From an uncultured Prevotellaceae bacterium (GTDB lineage Bacteria; Bacteroidota; Bacteroidia; Bacteroidales; Bacteroidaceae): a stretch of DNA of 64,000 nt. Location: assembly GCA_900313705.1 (NCBI GenBank), contig OMSJ01000006.1:1-64000 (forward strand), read 5' to 3'. Made by a program: the position numbers and the translations under genes. Of this stretch, positions 42,855 to 53,000 are shown piece after piece; within the stretch, counting starts at the first letter, position 1; each line of letters opens with the position of its first letter. The notes beneath the pieces were generated by a model. The model made no database searches. It had not been told where the DNA came from and saw nothing but the letters and a program-made list of their open reading frames with translations.

Positions 42855-45800
42855 CTATAGTTTCCGGATGATGAGCATCAAGTCTTGCGCATTGATTTTC
42901 CCATCTTCGTTGAGGTCGGCAGCAGCTGGCACGAAGCTTTCCACTGACTTTCCAACTATATAGTTCCTAAGCATTTCGTAGTCGATGGCGTTCACCTCGC
43001 CGTCGCCATTCACGTCCCCAGGGACGATGGGTTGCGGAGCAGCGATGAGGAAGTCATAGGACTGATAGTTAGCTGCGCCGAGGGTCTGGTCGTTCTCGCG
43101 GTGGTCGATGAGCGTCCAGACGGCATCGTCGGGCACTTCGCTCTTGGTGTTACTGCCGAGCAGGGACCACGACACAGGATTGCGTCCGGGGTAGGTCCGC
43201 GTATCGGCTGCCGTGGTGATGCGATAGCCAGAGACCTCAACGGGCTTGCCTGTATCCATATATATATATAATGTAGTGCCGGAGGTGAAGTTGCCGCAGT
43301 ACTTGGTGGTGACGTCGTCGTCGAAGAGCCTTTCCTGTGAATGCGTCTTGACATAAGTACCGGTGCAGGCGTAGAGAGTGAGCGGCTTTACCTCATCGCC
43401 GTCCTTGTCGAGGAGGTCGAACTCGGAGAACTGGATGGTATTGCCGCTGGCGATGGCCTCGATTGCGAGTTGGTAGTAGCGGTGGCCTGGGAGGGTCTCG
43501 ACGACGGAGACAGTGCAGGTGTCGCGCAGGGTGCTGACGTTGGGCGCAGAGATAATGATGTCGGCAGTACCGAGGCCAACGGCCACGACGTGGCCTGCCT
43601 GATCGACTGTGGCAACGTCCTCGTCGGAAGTGGTCCATTGCAGCTTAAGGTTCTGCATGGTGATGGGCTTGAAGCTGGCTTGGAGCAGGAGCTCGTCGCC
43701 GGGCAGGAGCGTAGCGGAATGCTGGTTCAGCGTCAGCGACTCGAGGGCACGGGGGATGTAGAAATCATAGGGCGTATAGTTGGTGGCTTCCAGTGTCCAG
43801 TCATTGTTGCGCTCGTCGATGAGCGTCCACCCCGAATCATCCGGGTCGGTCAACATGACATTGCTGGCGAAGAGCTTCCATGAGCTGGGGTTACGCTCGG
43901 GGACATTTCCCGTGTCGTTGGCGGTGTAGATGCGATAGCCATAGGCATCGACGTCGCGACCGGCATCAAAGAGGAAGTAGGAGTAGCCCGAGAAGGGGCC
44001 GCAGTACTTGGTATAGACATCGTTGTCGGCGGCATTGTCCCACCCTTCGTTGGAGTAAGAGTCTTCTATGCCAGCATAAACATAGAGGTCGGTCACTTCG
44101 TTGAGCGACTCGTCCAGGATGTCGAACTCGGAGAACTGCAGAGAGCCCCTGCTTCCCCCTTGCACGCCAGTGACGACGAGGTTGAAGTAGCGGTACTTCG
44201 AGGCGTCGGCATTGATGTTGGTGTAGCGTCCGCCGTTCTCATAGACCATGCCTGCATTCTTGCGGAGCACGGGCCAGGGGTCGTGTTCGCGACCATTGTC
44301 GAGGTTCTGGCGCCACTTGTCGCCACCGGCATTGTAGTTGAGTTGGTAGCAGAGGTAGCCGTTATCGACCTGGCCGGGAGTCATGCTGTTAGTCTGCGTG
44401 GAGGTGTAGTCCCAACAGTTTTCGATGATGGTGCTCTTGTTGGCAAAGGCGAATTCCTTGCCTTCGACGGCACCGACGATGGTTCCTGTGTTGTAGCTGT
44501 GCGCCACGTCGAGCTTTCCTGCAGAGGGTCCGATAAAGGCAGCCGCATTGCTTGGGGCTGAGATGGTGCCGGTGTTGCAGCAATAGGAAACATGGGCGGT
44601 TGCCAGCACTCTGCCTGAGCCGAGGAGCGCTCCGGCATAGCCCTCAGTGGCAGTCACGCTGCCGTGGTTCTCGATGCCTGAGATGGTGACGCCGCCGTTG
44701 CGTGCATAGCCGGCAAGCATACCGACATTGTTCTTGCCTTCGGCGGAGCACGTCTTGTCGAAGATGATGTTGCTGAGCGTACAAGTGCCCGGGTATGCGA
44801 AGAGCCCGACGGCATCGCCGCCGCTGAGGTGGAGGTTGCGGATGACGTGTCCCTTTCCGTCGAAGCTTCCGGCAAAGGGAGCCGTAGAGAGGCCGATGGG
44901 CTGGAAGTCGGTATTGTAGTCTGCCATGTCGATGTCAGCCACAAGGACGGCCTTTGCATTCGTCTCGCCTCCTTCGTTGACCATCTGGCTGAAGGTGCAG
45001 AGGTCCAGGCCTGAGGCTATCTGGTAGATGCCGTTCTCCTGCCGCACCTTGCCGTAGGAGAGCATGTTGTCCATCCATGCGACGCGGTCGTGGACGAAGT
45101 CGCGCACGCGGTCAACCTCTGCTTCCCACGAGCCGGGGACGGCTGGGTTGAGCGAGAGCCACTGGTTGAGATAAGGCCAGCGATAGAAGTTGAGGGTGGC
45201 GGAGGCACGTACTTCATTGCGCAGCGAATCGACGTCTGCCGCCACATCCTCGGGTTCGAAGGCCCCGGAGCGACGAAGTCTGCCCCACAGTTCCTGCAGA
45301 CGCACCATGACTGACGGGTCGGAAAGGACGCGGCTGACGAACTGTCCCCAGTTGCCGGTGTCGCGCACCTTGTAGGTCCAGTCCATGCGCTCGTTGGCGG
45401 GATAAGTGGTCTCGTCGTTCTCGAGGGCAAGGTCCGCATCCCAGACGGGACCGGTGTAGAAATGGTCGTCGCCACGGTCCTTGTACATGAAGACCTGGCA
45501 AATCATATCGGTGTTGCCGTTGAACTCGCTCACGAGGAACCACCTGAGGTAAGTCTCCAGGTCGAGTACGGAGCGGAGGCCTTTCTCTGGGTCGGTATAA
45601 TCTGAGCCGAAGACGATGTCCTCCATCTCGTTGAAGGTGTTTTGGATGTACCTGAACTGCTGCGTCTGCATGACGTCGTCGTCGGGCTCGTGAATGCTGA
45701 TGGGGTTGCCGTGCGTCGAATAGAAGTAGTACGGCTCACGGGAGGCATTGTTGTCCACCTCGACGTAATAGCCGCCGGTAATGGTCTCGGGGTCGGTGTC

Positions 45801-46790
45801 AGTCTCCGTCATCTCGGTGATTTCTATGCGTCCCTCATGGACATCTACATGGTCGGCAATGGTGTAGGTGCCACGATAGTCGCCATTGACCACGAGGTCA
45901 ACGACCTGGCTCCACGGCGTCCACTTCATGTTGCCACGCTTGGCCATGGCCCACGCTATGGGATTGCGCAGCAGGGTCTTGTCGCGGTAACTGTTGATAA
46001 GCACCCACTTCTTGGCCTTGACTGGCGACTCGTTCTTTCCGCCCCTCATCACGTGGTGGCTCTTGCCGTCGTTGTACTTGAGGCGGAAAGCTTTGTTCTC
46101 GTGCGTAGCGGAATAGTTGCCGCGGACGCGGAAGAGGATGGGATATTCCTGCAGGCGCGTTCCGCCGTCGTAGATTAGCACCGACTGCGACTCGAAGTCC
46201 TCGCCGCGGTTCTGGGGCATGATGTTGTCCTGCACATGGATGCTGAGCGTAGGCAGGTTGGTGATCTGGTAGAATTGGCTGTCGTCGCCTTCTCCGGCAT
46301 GGCCATAGAACTGCAGCTCAGCCACGTTGCAGTACGAGCCGGTGCTGCCCACATAGCGGACATAGCGGAAGCCACGGCTGACATCGACGTTGGCCCTCGT
46401 GCTAACGCCATTGCTGGGCTTTGTGCTGATGAGGTGGAGGGGCACGGCATCCATGAAGTCCGGACTGTTGGCACCTTCGAAAAGGCTGAGCAACATACGG
46501 TCTGACCCAAGGCTGCCAGGGGCAGGCATATAGTCTATACGCGTAATGACACAGGGTTCGCCCAAGTCCAGTCCCACCCATTGGAGCGCATCAGACGAGG
46601 TGCTGAAGAAGGTAGAGGCATCGCCATCGAAAGCTAAAGGAGCCTTGGCAGCAGAAGCCGAGGAGATGACTGTTCCTTCGAGAAGGTGGTCCTGAGTGGC
46701 ATCGTAAGCACGAGCGAAGGACGAGACAAGCAGGACAAAGAGCAGGAAAGGAAGCCTGCGGTATGGTTGACTAAGCATATTCATATACAT
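42855..46790 (-). CDS. CotH-kinase family surface protein with GLUG, Big2 and dockerin
   Basis: A 1311-residue protein with a signal peptide (LPFLLFVLLVSSFARA). An F5/8-type domain covers about 30-165. A CotH-like kinase domain covers about 170-530: FRVRGNYSATHENKAFRLKY, KWVLINSYRDKTLLRNPIAW, VVNGDYRGTYTIADHVDVHE and the metal-site stretch GPVWDADLALEN near 450. GLUG-type repeats follow near 620-780 (FAGSFDGKGHVIRNLHLSGG), then two copies of the discoidin-like module (about 965 and 1202), a Big2 domain between them (LTLNQHSATLLPGDELLLQA) and a dockerin (GDVNGDGEVNAIDYEMLRNY). CotH proteins are atypical secreted kinases (family knowledge); whether this one is active is open. It has its own promoter and a six-unit palindrome array upstream. 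Confidence 0.85.
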   Translation of the reverse strand: MYMNMLSQPYRRLPFLLFVLLVSSFARAYDATQDHLLEGTVISSASAAKAPLAFDGDASTFFSTSSDALQWVGLDLGEPCVITRIDYMPAPGSLGSDRMLLSLFEGANSPDFMDAVPLHLISTKPSNGVSTRANVDVSRGFRYVRYVGSTGSYCNVAELQFYGHAGEGDDSQFYQITNLPTLSIHVQDNIMPQNRGEDFESQSVLIYDGGTRLQEYPILFRVRGNYSATHENKAFRLKYNDGKSHHVMRGGKNESPVKAKKWVLINSYRDKTLLRNPIAWAMAKRGNMKWTPWSQVVDLVVNGDYRGTYTIADHVDVHEGRIEITEMTETDTDPETITGGYYVEVDNNASREPYYFYSTHGNPISIHEPDDDVMQTQQFRYIQNTFNEMEDIVFGSDYTDPEKGLRSVLDLETYLRWFLVSEFNGNTDMICQVFMYKDRGDDHFYTGPVWDADLALENDETTYPANERMDWTYKVRDTGNWGQFVSRVLSDPSVMVRLQELWGRLRRSGAFEPEDVAADVDSLRNEVRASATLNFYRWPYLNQWLSLNPAVPGSWEAEVDRVRDFVHDRVAWMDNMLSYGKVRQENGIYQIASGLDLCTFSQMVNEGGETNAKAVLVADIDMADYNTDFQPIGLSTAPFAGSFDGKGHVIRNLHLSGGDAVGLFAYPGTCTLSNIIFDKTCSAEGKNNVGMLAGYARNGGVTISGIENHGSVTATEGYAGALLGSGRVLATAHVSYCCNTGTISAPSNAAAFIGPSAGKLDVAHSYNTGTIVGAVEGKEFAFANKSTIIENCWDYTSTQTNSMTPGQVDNGYLCYQLNYNAGGDKWRQNLDNGREHDPWPVLRKNAGMVYENGGRYTNINADASKYRYFNLVVTGVQGGSRGSLQFSEFDILDESLNEVTDLYVYAGIEDSYSNEGWDNAADNDVYTKYCGPFSGYSYFLFDAGRDVDAYGYRIYTANDTGNVPERNPSSWKLFASNVMLTDPDDSGWTLIDERNNDWTLEATNYTPYDFYIPRALESLTLNQHSATLLPGDELLLQASFKPITMQNLKLQWTTSDEDVATVDQAGHVVAVGLGTADIIISAPNVSTLRDTCTVSVVETLPGHRYYQLAIEAIASGNTIQFSEFDLLDKDGDEVKPLTLYACTGTYVKTHSQERLFDDDVTTKYCGNFTSGTTLYIYMDTGKPVEVSGYRITTAADTRTYPGRNPVSWSLLGSNTKSEVPDDAVWTLIDHRENDQTLGAANYQSYDFLIAAPQPIVPGDVNGDGEVNAIDYEMLRNYIVGKSVESFVPAAADLNEDGKINAQDLMLIIRKL

Positions 46791-46834
46791 TATCTATATA
46801 TACGCACGCGCACACATGCGCGCATAAAGCGTTG

Positions 46835-46861
46835 CAAAGTTACACAATTTTTTCTTAACAA
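46835..46861 (-). promoter_or_regulatory. Promoter of the CotH gene
   Basis: -7 TAACTTTG (46835-46842) and a possible -33 TTG (46859-46861), with a short spacer of 16 bp. The leader is about 38 nt and includes an alternating purine-pyrimidine run (ACGCACGCGCACACATGCGC). Confidence 0.6.
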
Positions 46862-46963
46862 TGCCATTTATAAACGATTTTTTTTGTAAAAGAAAGTCCT
46901 ACCATAAACATCTGCCGGCTACTGTCTCCTTACCGTTGGCCCGCAGCACACATACTTATCAGG

Positions 46964-47090
46964 GAAAGTACGCGTACTTATGTGGATAAGTACACGTACT
47001 TATGACGACAAGTACACGTACTTATGGCAATAAGTACACGTACTTATGGCAATAAGTACACGTACTTATTCACCGAAGTACCTGTACCTA
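46964..47090. promoter_or_regulatory. Six-unit 22-bp palindrome array upstream of the CotH gene
   Basis: GTAC cores start at 46968, 46990, 47012, 47034, 47056 and 47078, all exactly 22 bp apart. The best unit is ATAAGTACACGTACTTAT followed by GGCA. The first (GTACGCGTAC) and last (GTACCTGTAC) units vary. The array lies about 175-300 bp upstream of the CotH start and before the MITE-like copy 2. Confidence 0.85.
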
Positions 47091-47160
47091 ATTCACAAAC
47101 TAGCTGTACCTGTCTCTGTACTCCCCTACTGCTACGGTTGTCGGGCCCCGATATAGAGAT

Positions 47161-47497
47161 ATTGCTGTCCGGGGAAAAGCACCGAACCAAAGGTCGACGA
47201 AGTCAAGGTGCGAAAGAACACAGACGGGGGTGTTAACCCCCGGGACATGATAGCCTAACAATAGTAAGCCCCGAAGGGGCGACAGAATATATAACTTGTT
47301 TAATAACAACTTGTTTATGTCTCTGTCGCCCCTTCGGGGCTTTCTCTGTTGTTGCAATATTACCGGGGGTTACCACCCCCGTCTGTGGTCTGTCGTCTCT
47401 TCGAGACTTTTGGCAAGCCGCCATGAGCTGCTATTCGTCAGAAAGACCGATAGAAATGGACCTAAAAGGAAGAAAGAAATTTTCCCCGGACAGCAAT
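47161..47497. mobile_element. MITE-like element, copy 2
   Basis: A 337-bp element with perfect 18-bp terminal inverted repeats ATTGCTGTCCGGGGAAAA (47161-47178) and TTTTCCCCGGACAGCAAT (47480-47497). Inside are hairpins GACGGGGGTGTTAACCCCCG, AGCCCCGAAGGGGCGACAGA and a second, inverse half (GTTACCACCCCCGTCTGTGG). It is 78 bp longer than copy 1, which lacks part of the second half. No transposase is encoded. No clear target-site duplication is seen. Confidence 0.83.
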
Positions 47498-47500
47498 AAT

Positions 47501-47543
47501 ACAGGAAGAGCCGCTGAGGCATTACCCCAGCGGCTCTTCCTGT
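47501..47543 (-). terminator. Terminator of the SusCD-FAS1 operon
   Basis: ACAGGAAGAGCCGCTG (47501-47516) and its exact inverse (47528-47543) form a 16-bp stem with an 11-nt loop, 23 nt past the last SusD stop. Confidence 0.85.
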
Positions 47544-47566
47544 ATAAGATGCTTTCACTTTCTGGC

Positions 47567-50002
47567 TTAATTCTCAGGGATGGGAAGGAACCAGTTAGTC
47601 TTGTCATTGAGTCGGATGCGAAGTGCTTCATTGACCTCACCCGTATGACGCTTGGCTACACGCTCTGCCAGATAGTTGGCACCACGACGCTGAGCGGCAC
47701 GATAGAGGTCGCTGAAGCGCGTGCCCTCGAAGGCAAGCTCCAGACCCATCTCGTCGATGATAAGGTCCTCGACGGCATCTTCCACAGCAGACAGATTTGC
47801 ATCGTTGTAGATATACTTCTTCACGTCTGCCTCGGTAGCGCTCTTAGCAAGTTCATTATTCTCCTTGAGTCTCTTACCCACCTGATCGACATAGTTATAA
47901 CTCGAGCGGCAGTGCTTGGGGTCGTCAAATACGATGAAGCCGCAACCACGCTGGTGTACGCCAATCGTATAGCGTGCCGTCGGGTACTCGGAATCGGAAT
48001 AAGTCACCGCGTTTCTCCTTGGCACTTGCTCTGTACCCTGCTCCTTGACATAGATAAGCTGAGCGTAATCCTGACCTGTCAGGTTATTGAGATTCAGGAA
48101 CTCTGCATTTGCTGCACGCTGACGCTCGGAAAGGGAAATGTAGTAGCAAGCCTTGTGACAATCCTCACTGGGCTGATTCTCGAATGATTCGGCGCTGACT
48201 GGCCTCCAGTAAACTTTATTCTTGATGGCCTCGAACAAAGCCTCGTCGGTCAAGGCACTCTGTTCTTCGGTTGCCATATTGTCCCTGAACCACTGAGTCA
48301 GAGCCTGAGTAGTCTTCAACTTGTTGGTCGTAGCCCAGTCTGACGGAACGTATTTTCCCGTAACATCATCCAGATAGCACAACAGGGAGTCGCCTGCCTT
48401 GACGGGATAGTCGTAGGCTGAGGTCAACAGACGGGGTGCACCATTCTCTGTCTCAAACTCTGCCTTGGGATCCTTCGGCACCCAGTTGGGGTGGCTGCAG
48501 AGACCACTCTTGAGGATGGCAAAGGCATAGCCAGGGAAGCCGGCACGGTTCAGAGCCTCGGCAAAACGAAGCCATACGGTACTCTTGCGATAGATGAGGG
48601 GATAGACGGTAGAGAAGCGACGGTCAGGGTTCTGCTTAGTTACCATCTTACCGAAAAGGCGATCCTCGCCTACCCTGAAGGTAAACTGCTCACCTCCCGT
48701 GTCATAAATCCAAGCACGGCGGGCATCGCCTACCGGACGACCGTCGAGTGCAAGCTCCTTCAGCTCGCAGGTATTCCAGTCGAAAGTAGCAGTACCAGCC
48801 ATTGTGCCCACATACATCTCATACTTCTGACTGTCGCACAATGCCTCGTAGCCTCTGCTGGGTATCAGCTCGCGCTCGTAGTTCATGCTCAAACCAACGC
48901 TTGCACCAGCGCCCTCTGTATTGGATGTACGCAGCTGAGCTTCGAAGCCAAACAGACGGTTGATGTCCGTCATAACCTTACCCTCCAGCTTACCCTTGTT
49001 GCTGGGGATGCAAGTAATGGACTCCGTTCCGCGGCTGACTGCTTCTGTCTCGTTGTATGGGATGTTAATTTCATCGTAGTAATAGATGTGATTGGGTTGC
49101 GACACATCCACGAGGCCCGTGCTGTAGTACTTGCTGACGGGCAATGGGCCGCACACGTCGGAGCTGATGTAGTAGTAATAGTGACGCGCTGCCTTTGCAT
49201 AGTCGCCGCTCAGCAGATAGAGGTCACCCAAAACGATGGGAACGGGGAACATGCACTTGCTGCTGTGGCAAACGAAATGGGAGTTCTTGGGATCGACGTC
49301 GCCATAGTTGTTGTACCCCGGCATTCCCTGATACATGTCCTGATACTGAGGATCGTTCATCTTAACCTCGACAGGCTCTACTGACTCGAGTTCCGGACCG
49401 AGCTTCTCGGCAAGAATCTGGGCATTCAGCAACGTGTGGTTCTTGTCGGCAATGAAGTTGTTGATATTGTCCGTGGTAAGCATCGGCTCCGTGTAGAAGG
49501 GAACACGATTCTCGCCATAGGCATAAAGCAACTGCATATACACCCAAGCACGGATGGCCTGAACCTGAGCATACTCCTTGACCATATACTTCTGGCTCGT
49601 ACCCGTGGTGCGCTCCAAGTCACATTCGGCAATGTAGGCATTGCAACTGTTGATGATGTGGTAGTAGTCGCTTATCCTCAGATACGCGCAAGCTCCGTCC
49701 TTCCACTTCTCCGGGTCTTTGACTTCGCCGAAGTTGACAATGGCACCGATGGTGTCGCTGACGAAGGAAGAATTCTCATCGACAAGGTCGCCGCGGCACT
49801 CGTTCAGGATGACATAACGCTCTGCAATGTTCTGCAGAGACTTGAGGATGCCCCAGTAGGAATAGAGGGTATCCTCTGCTACTGTGTATGAGTGACGCTC
49901 GCTATCAGGAGAGAGCATATCCTGACAGGATGTGGAGAACATTCCAAACATCATACCCAGCAACAGCAGGCATATAATTGATTTACTTTTCATCTTATTC
50001 AT
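47567..50002 (-). CDS. susD: SusD/RagB-family outer-membrane lipoprotein
   Basis: An 811-residue, unusually long SusD-like surface lipoprotein that would cap the SusC encoded 36 nt upstream. The leader ends at FSTSC (lipobox). The helical SusD scaffold is visible: LYSYWGILKSLQNIAERYVI, ISDYYHIINSCNAYIAECDL, YAQVQAIRAWVYMQLLYAYG, VLGDLYLLSGDYAKAARHYY. The C-terminus has the family ending (MGLELAFEGTRFSDLYRAAQ). About 200 residues longer than a typical SusD, with extra loops in 340-640 that may hold the ligand site. Last gene of the operon. Confidence 0.88.
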   Translation of the reverse strand: MNKMKSKSIICLLLLGMMFGMFSTSCQDMLSPDSERHSYTVAEDTLYSYWGILKSLQNIAERYVILNECRGDLVDENSSFVSDTIGAIVNFGEVKDPEKWKDGACAYLRISDYYHIINSCNAYIAECDLERTTGTSQKYMVKEYAQVQAIRAWVYMQLLYAYGENRVPFYTEPMLTTDNINNFIADKNHTLLNAQILAEKLGPELESVEPVEVKMNDPQYQDMYQGMPGYNNYGDVDPKNSHFVCHSSKCMFPVPIVLGDLYLLSGDYAKAARHYYYYISSDVCGPLPVSKYYSTGLVDVSQPNHIYYYDEINIPYNETEAVSRGTESITCIPSNKGKLEGKVMTDINRLFGFEAQLRTSNTEGAGASVGLSMNYERELIPSRGYEALCDSQKYEMYVGTMAGTATFDWNTCELKELALDGRPVGDARRAWIYDTGGEQFTFRVGEDRLFGKMVTKQNPDRRFSTVYPLIYRKSTVWLRFAEALNRAGFPGYAFAILKSGLCSHPNWVPKDPKAEFETENGAPRLLTSAYDYPVKAGDSLLCYLDDVTGKYVPSDWATTNKLKTTQALTQWFRDNMATEEQSALTDEALFEAIKNKVYWRPVSAESFENQPSEDCHKACYYISLSERQRAANAEFLNLNNLTGQDYAQLIYVKEQGTEQVPRRNAVTYSDSEYPTARYTIGVHQRGCGFIVFDDPKHCRSSYNYVDQVGKRLKENNELAKSATEADVKKYIYNDANLSAVEDAVEDLIIDEMGLELAFEGTRFSDLYRAAQRRGANYLAERVAKRHTGEVNEALRIRLNDKTNWFLPIPEN

Positions 50003-50038
50003 TTTACTTATGAATTATGAATTGTGTATAATGATATA

Positions 50039-53000
50039 TTAGAGGTTAATCGAGACACCGAAGTTGATACTGCGGCAACTGGGCAGAAGACCTGTGTCAA
50101 TTCCCTGATAGAGCGAGCTGTTGCGGCAGCTCATCTCGGGATCCGTGCCCAAGTACCTGGTAACGGTGAACACGTTGTTTGCCTCGCCCCAAACCTTCAG
50201 GCCAAGCAGCCAACTGTTGGAATAAGGAATCTTATAGGTAAGGCGGATGTTCTTCAGCTTGAGGTAGCTACCGTCCTCAATCCAGCGGTCGCTCATGCGC
50301 TCGTTGTTGCGCCATTCCTCACTGTCGGTGTAGCAAGCCTTTGGCATGTCGGTTTCCTGGGTTTCATAGGTCCAGCGACGCAGAGCTGCGGTTGTCTGGT
50401 TGTAGGTCGTGTTGAGACCCTCAATCTCGCTGCGCTGATAGTTATAGACGTCGTTGCCGAGAGAGTACTTGAAGTTGACATCGAGACGAAGGTTCTTCCA
50501 TGACAGGCTGGTGTAGAGGTTACCATAGATGTCGGGGTTGGGGTTACCGATGACATACTTGTCGGCATCGTTGATGACACCGTCGCCGTTCTTGTCCACG
50601 AAGTGAACGTCACCTGCCTTGAAGTCATAGTACTGCCTGTTCTCGTCCTTCAGGCCAGTAGGATACTTGAGGTACCCGAGCTTGCCAGCACTCTTGGCCT
50701 CTTCGTCGGAGGCAAACACTCCGGCTGTGCGCCAGCCGTAGAAGGAACCAACGGGGCAACCGACGGCCGTAAGGACATTCTCCTGACCATAGACATTGGA
50801 GGTGAAGCCATGGATGATTTCCTCATTTCCGCCATTGACATCTCTCAGAGTAATCCAGTTGCTGGGGCTGTCGGGAAGGTCGGTAATCTTATTGGTGTAG
50901 TGAGCAACACTCAGACCCACTTCCCACTTCCAGTTCTTCTTGTTAATCATGGCTGCATTGACATTGAAGTCGAAGCCACGGTTGGTGAGGGCACCTTCGT
51001 TGGTCCAGTACTTCTTCATACCAGACATGTAGTGGAGCTCCTTGAGGGTAAGAAGGTCGCTGGTCCTATTCCAGAAGAGCTCGATACCTGCAGAGAGGCG
51101 ATTGTTCAGGAATACACCCTGCAAGCCCAAGTTAAGCCTTCTGGTGGTCTCCCACTGGATGGTACTGTTCTCAATGTTGTTGAGGTAAAGGCCTACGGTA
51201 TTGTTGGTGACCTTCATGCTCTCCCAGTAAGTACGGGCTGCGTAGTAGTCAAGGTCGTCATTACCGCTCAATTCAACACCTGCTGTCATCTTGAGGTAGT
51301 TGACAGATCCGTTGGTATAGGGGAACCACTTCTCGTTTGTAATGACCCAACCCAACTGCAAGGAGGGGAAGACACCCCAGCTGACGCCTGCCATCTTGAT
51401 GCCGGACTTGGTGTTCTTACCGAAGCGGCTGCTGGACTGCATACTCAAGGCGAAATCGGCAAAGTAGCGGTTGGAGTAGTTGTAGTTGGCATCGAGATAA
51501 AGAGCCATATCAATCCAGTTGTCATTGGTACCTCCATAGTTGAGGTAAGCCATGTTCTTGTTCATGATAGGCAGCTTATCGTTCTCATTGTTGTAACCAC
51601 GCATGTAGTTGTAGCTATATGAATAGTTGTTGTAGCGCCATCCGCCGAAGACATTGACGGTGTGAGCACCATAGATGTTGCGCCAGTCAAGACGAAGGTC
51701 GTTCTGCAAGGTTGTCTCCTTGGAGAAGAGGGTCTTCTGGACAGCATTGATGTAGCCCAAGTCCTGGAGGAAGTAATTGGTCGTACCATTGACGGGCAGG
51801 AAATACTTCTCGCTGTTACGCGTCATCAGGAAGTTGAAGCGGTCGCTGATGCTGAAGGTCCTGGTCACCTGATACTTGGGGCTGACATTCAGGTCAATCT
51901 GCGTGCACTGAGCATAGTTCTTGCTCTCGCCAGGAGCATTCTCAAGAATCCAGTAGGGATTGCGGAGAGCTTCATTGATACCCTTACTGCCAAGGACAAG
52001 CGGGAAGCGGAAGGGATTGGTCACCCAACTATTGCTGGAACCGCTGGCATACTTACCGGCATAATCACTTGACAACTCAAGGCGCTCGCTGGAATACTGA
52101 GCCTTCGAGTGCTCGTCATAATAATATGAATAAGGGCTGATGAAAGGAGCCTGAATGATGCCAAGCACATTGGGCGAACCGATGTTCTGCATGGAATAAT
52201 CCTCGCTCCATCCATTGTCAAGGATGTTGTAGCTGACCTGATTGTAGGCAATATCCAGTCCTGTATGCAGCTTGCTGAACACCTGAATGTCGGTATTGAA
52301 GCGAAGGTTCAGACGGTCGAAGTCTGTTCCCTTAGCAGAAGACTTACCCTTGGTGTAACCCAGAGAAAGAGCATACATGCCGACATCATCACCACCTTCA
52401 ACGTTTATCTTGTAGTTCTGAGTCATTGCACTCCTGTACATGTCCTTCTGCCAGTCAGTATCGTTGTTGAAGACCTTACGGTAGTAGTTGGACGGACTCT
52501 TGTCCAAGAAAGGATAACTGTTGAGGCTGCTTGCCGACATGTTCTTGATGGTGCTGACCATATCGCTCAGGTAGTTGCTGTACTGGTCACCACTGAGCAT
52601 ATCGATTTTCTTCGGAGTAAGCTCAACACCACCATAGATGCGGACGCCAATCTTCGTAGCCATGCTCTTACCGCGCTTGGTAGTAATCTTGATGACACCA
52701 TTACCACCCTTGGCACCATAGAGCGCAGTACCATTCTTGATGACCTGCACACTCTCGATGTTCTCAGGGTCGATGCCGGCAAGGAGGTTGTTGTAGAAAC
52801 CCTCATGCATGGTCACACGGTCATACTGGGGGTCTATCATGTTACCGTCCAGAATAATCAGGGGCTGTGCATTGGCATTGATGGAGTTTACACCATGAAT
52901 GGTCATATAAGACCCGATGCCCGGAACACCATTTCGCACCACAGTACGAACATCGCCGGACAACAGACGGTCAATGTCCTGATCGACACTGATGCTGCTG

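Noticed and set aside
46964..47090. CRISPR array
   Set aside because: The period is 22 bp with only 4 nt between palindromes, too short for spacers, and no cas gene is nearby.
47233..47499. Small frames inside the MITE-like element (47233-47424, 47296-47499)
   Set aside because: They follow the hairpins of a non-coding repeat; similar frames appear wherever such elements occur.
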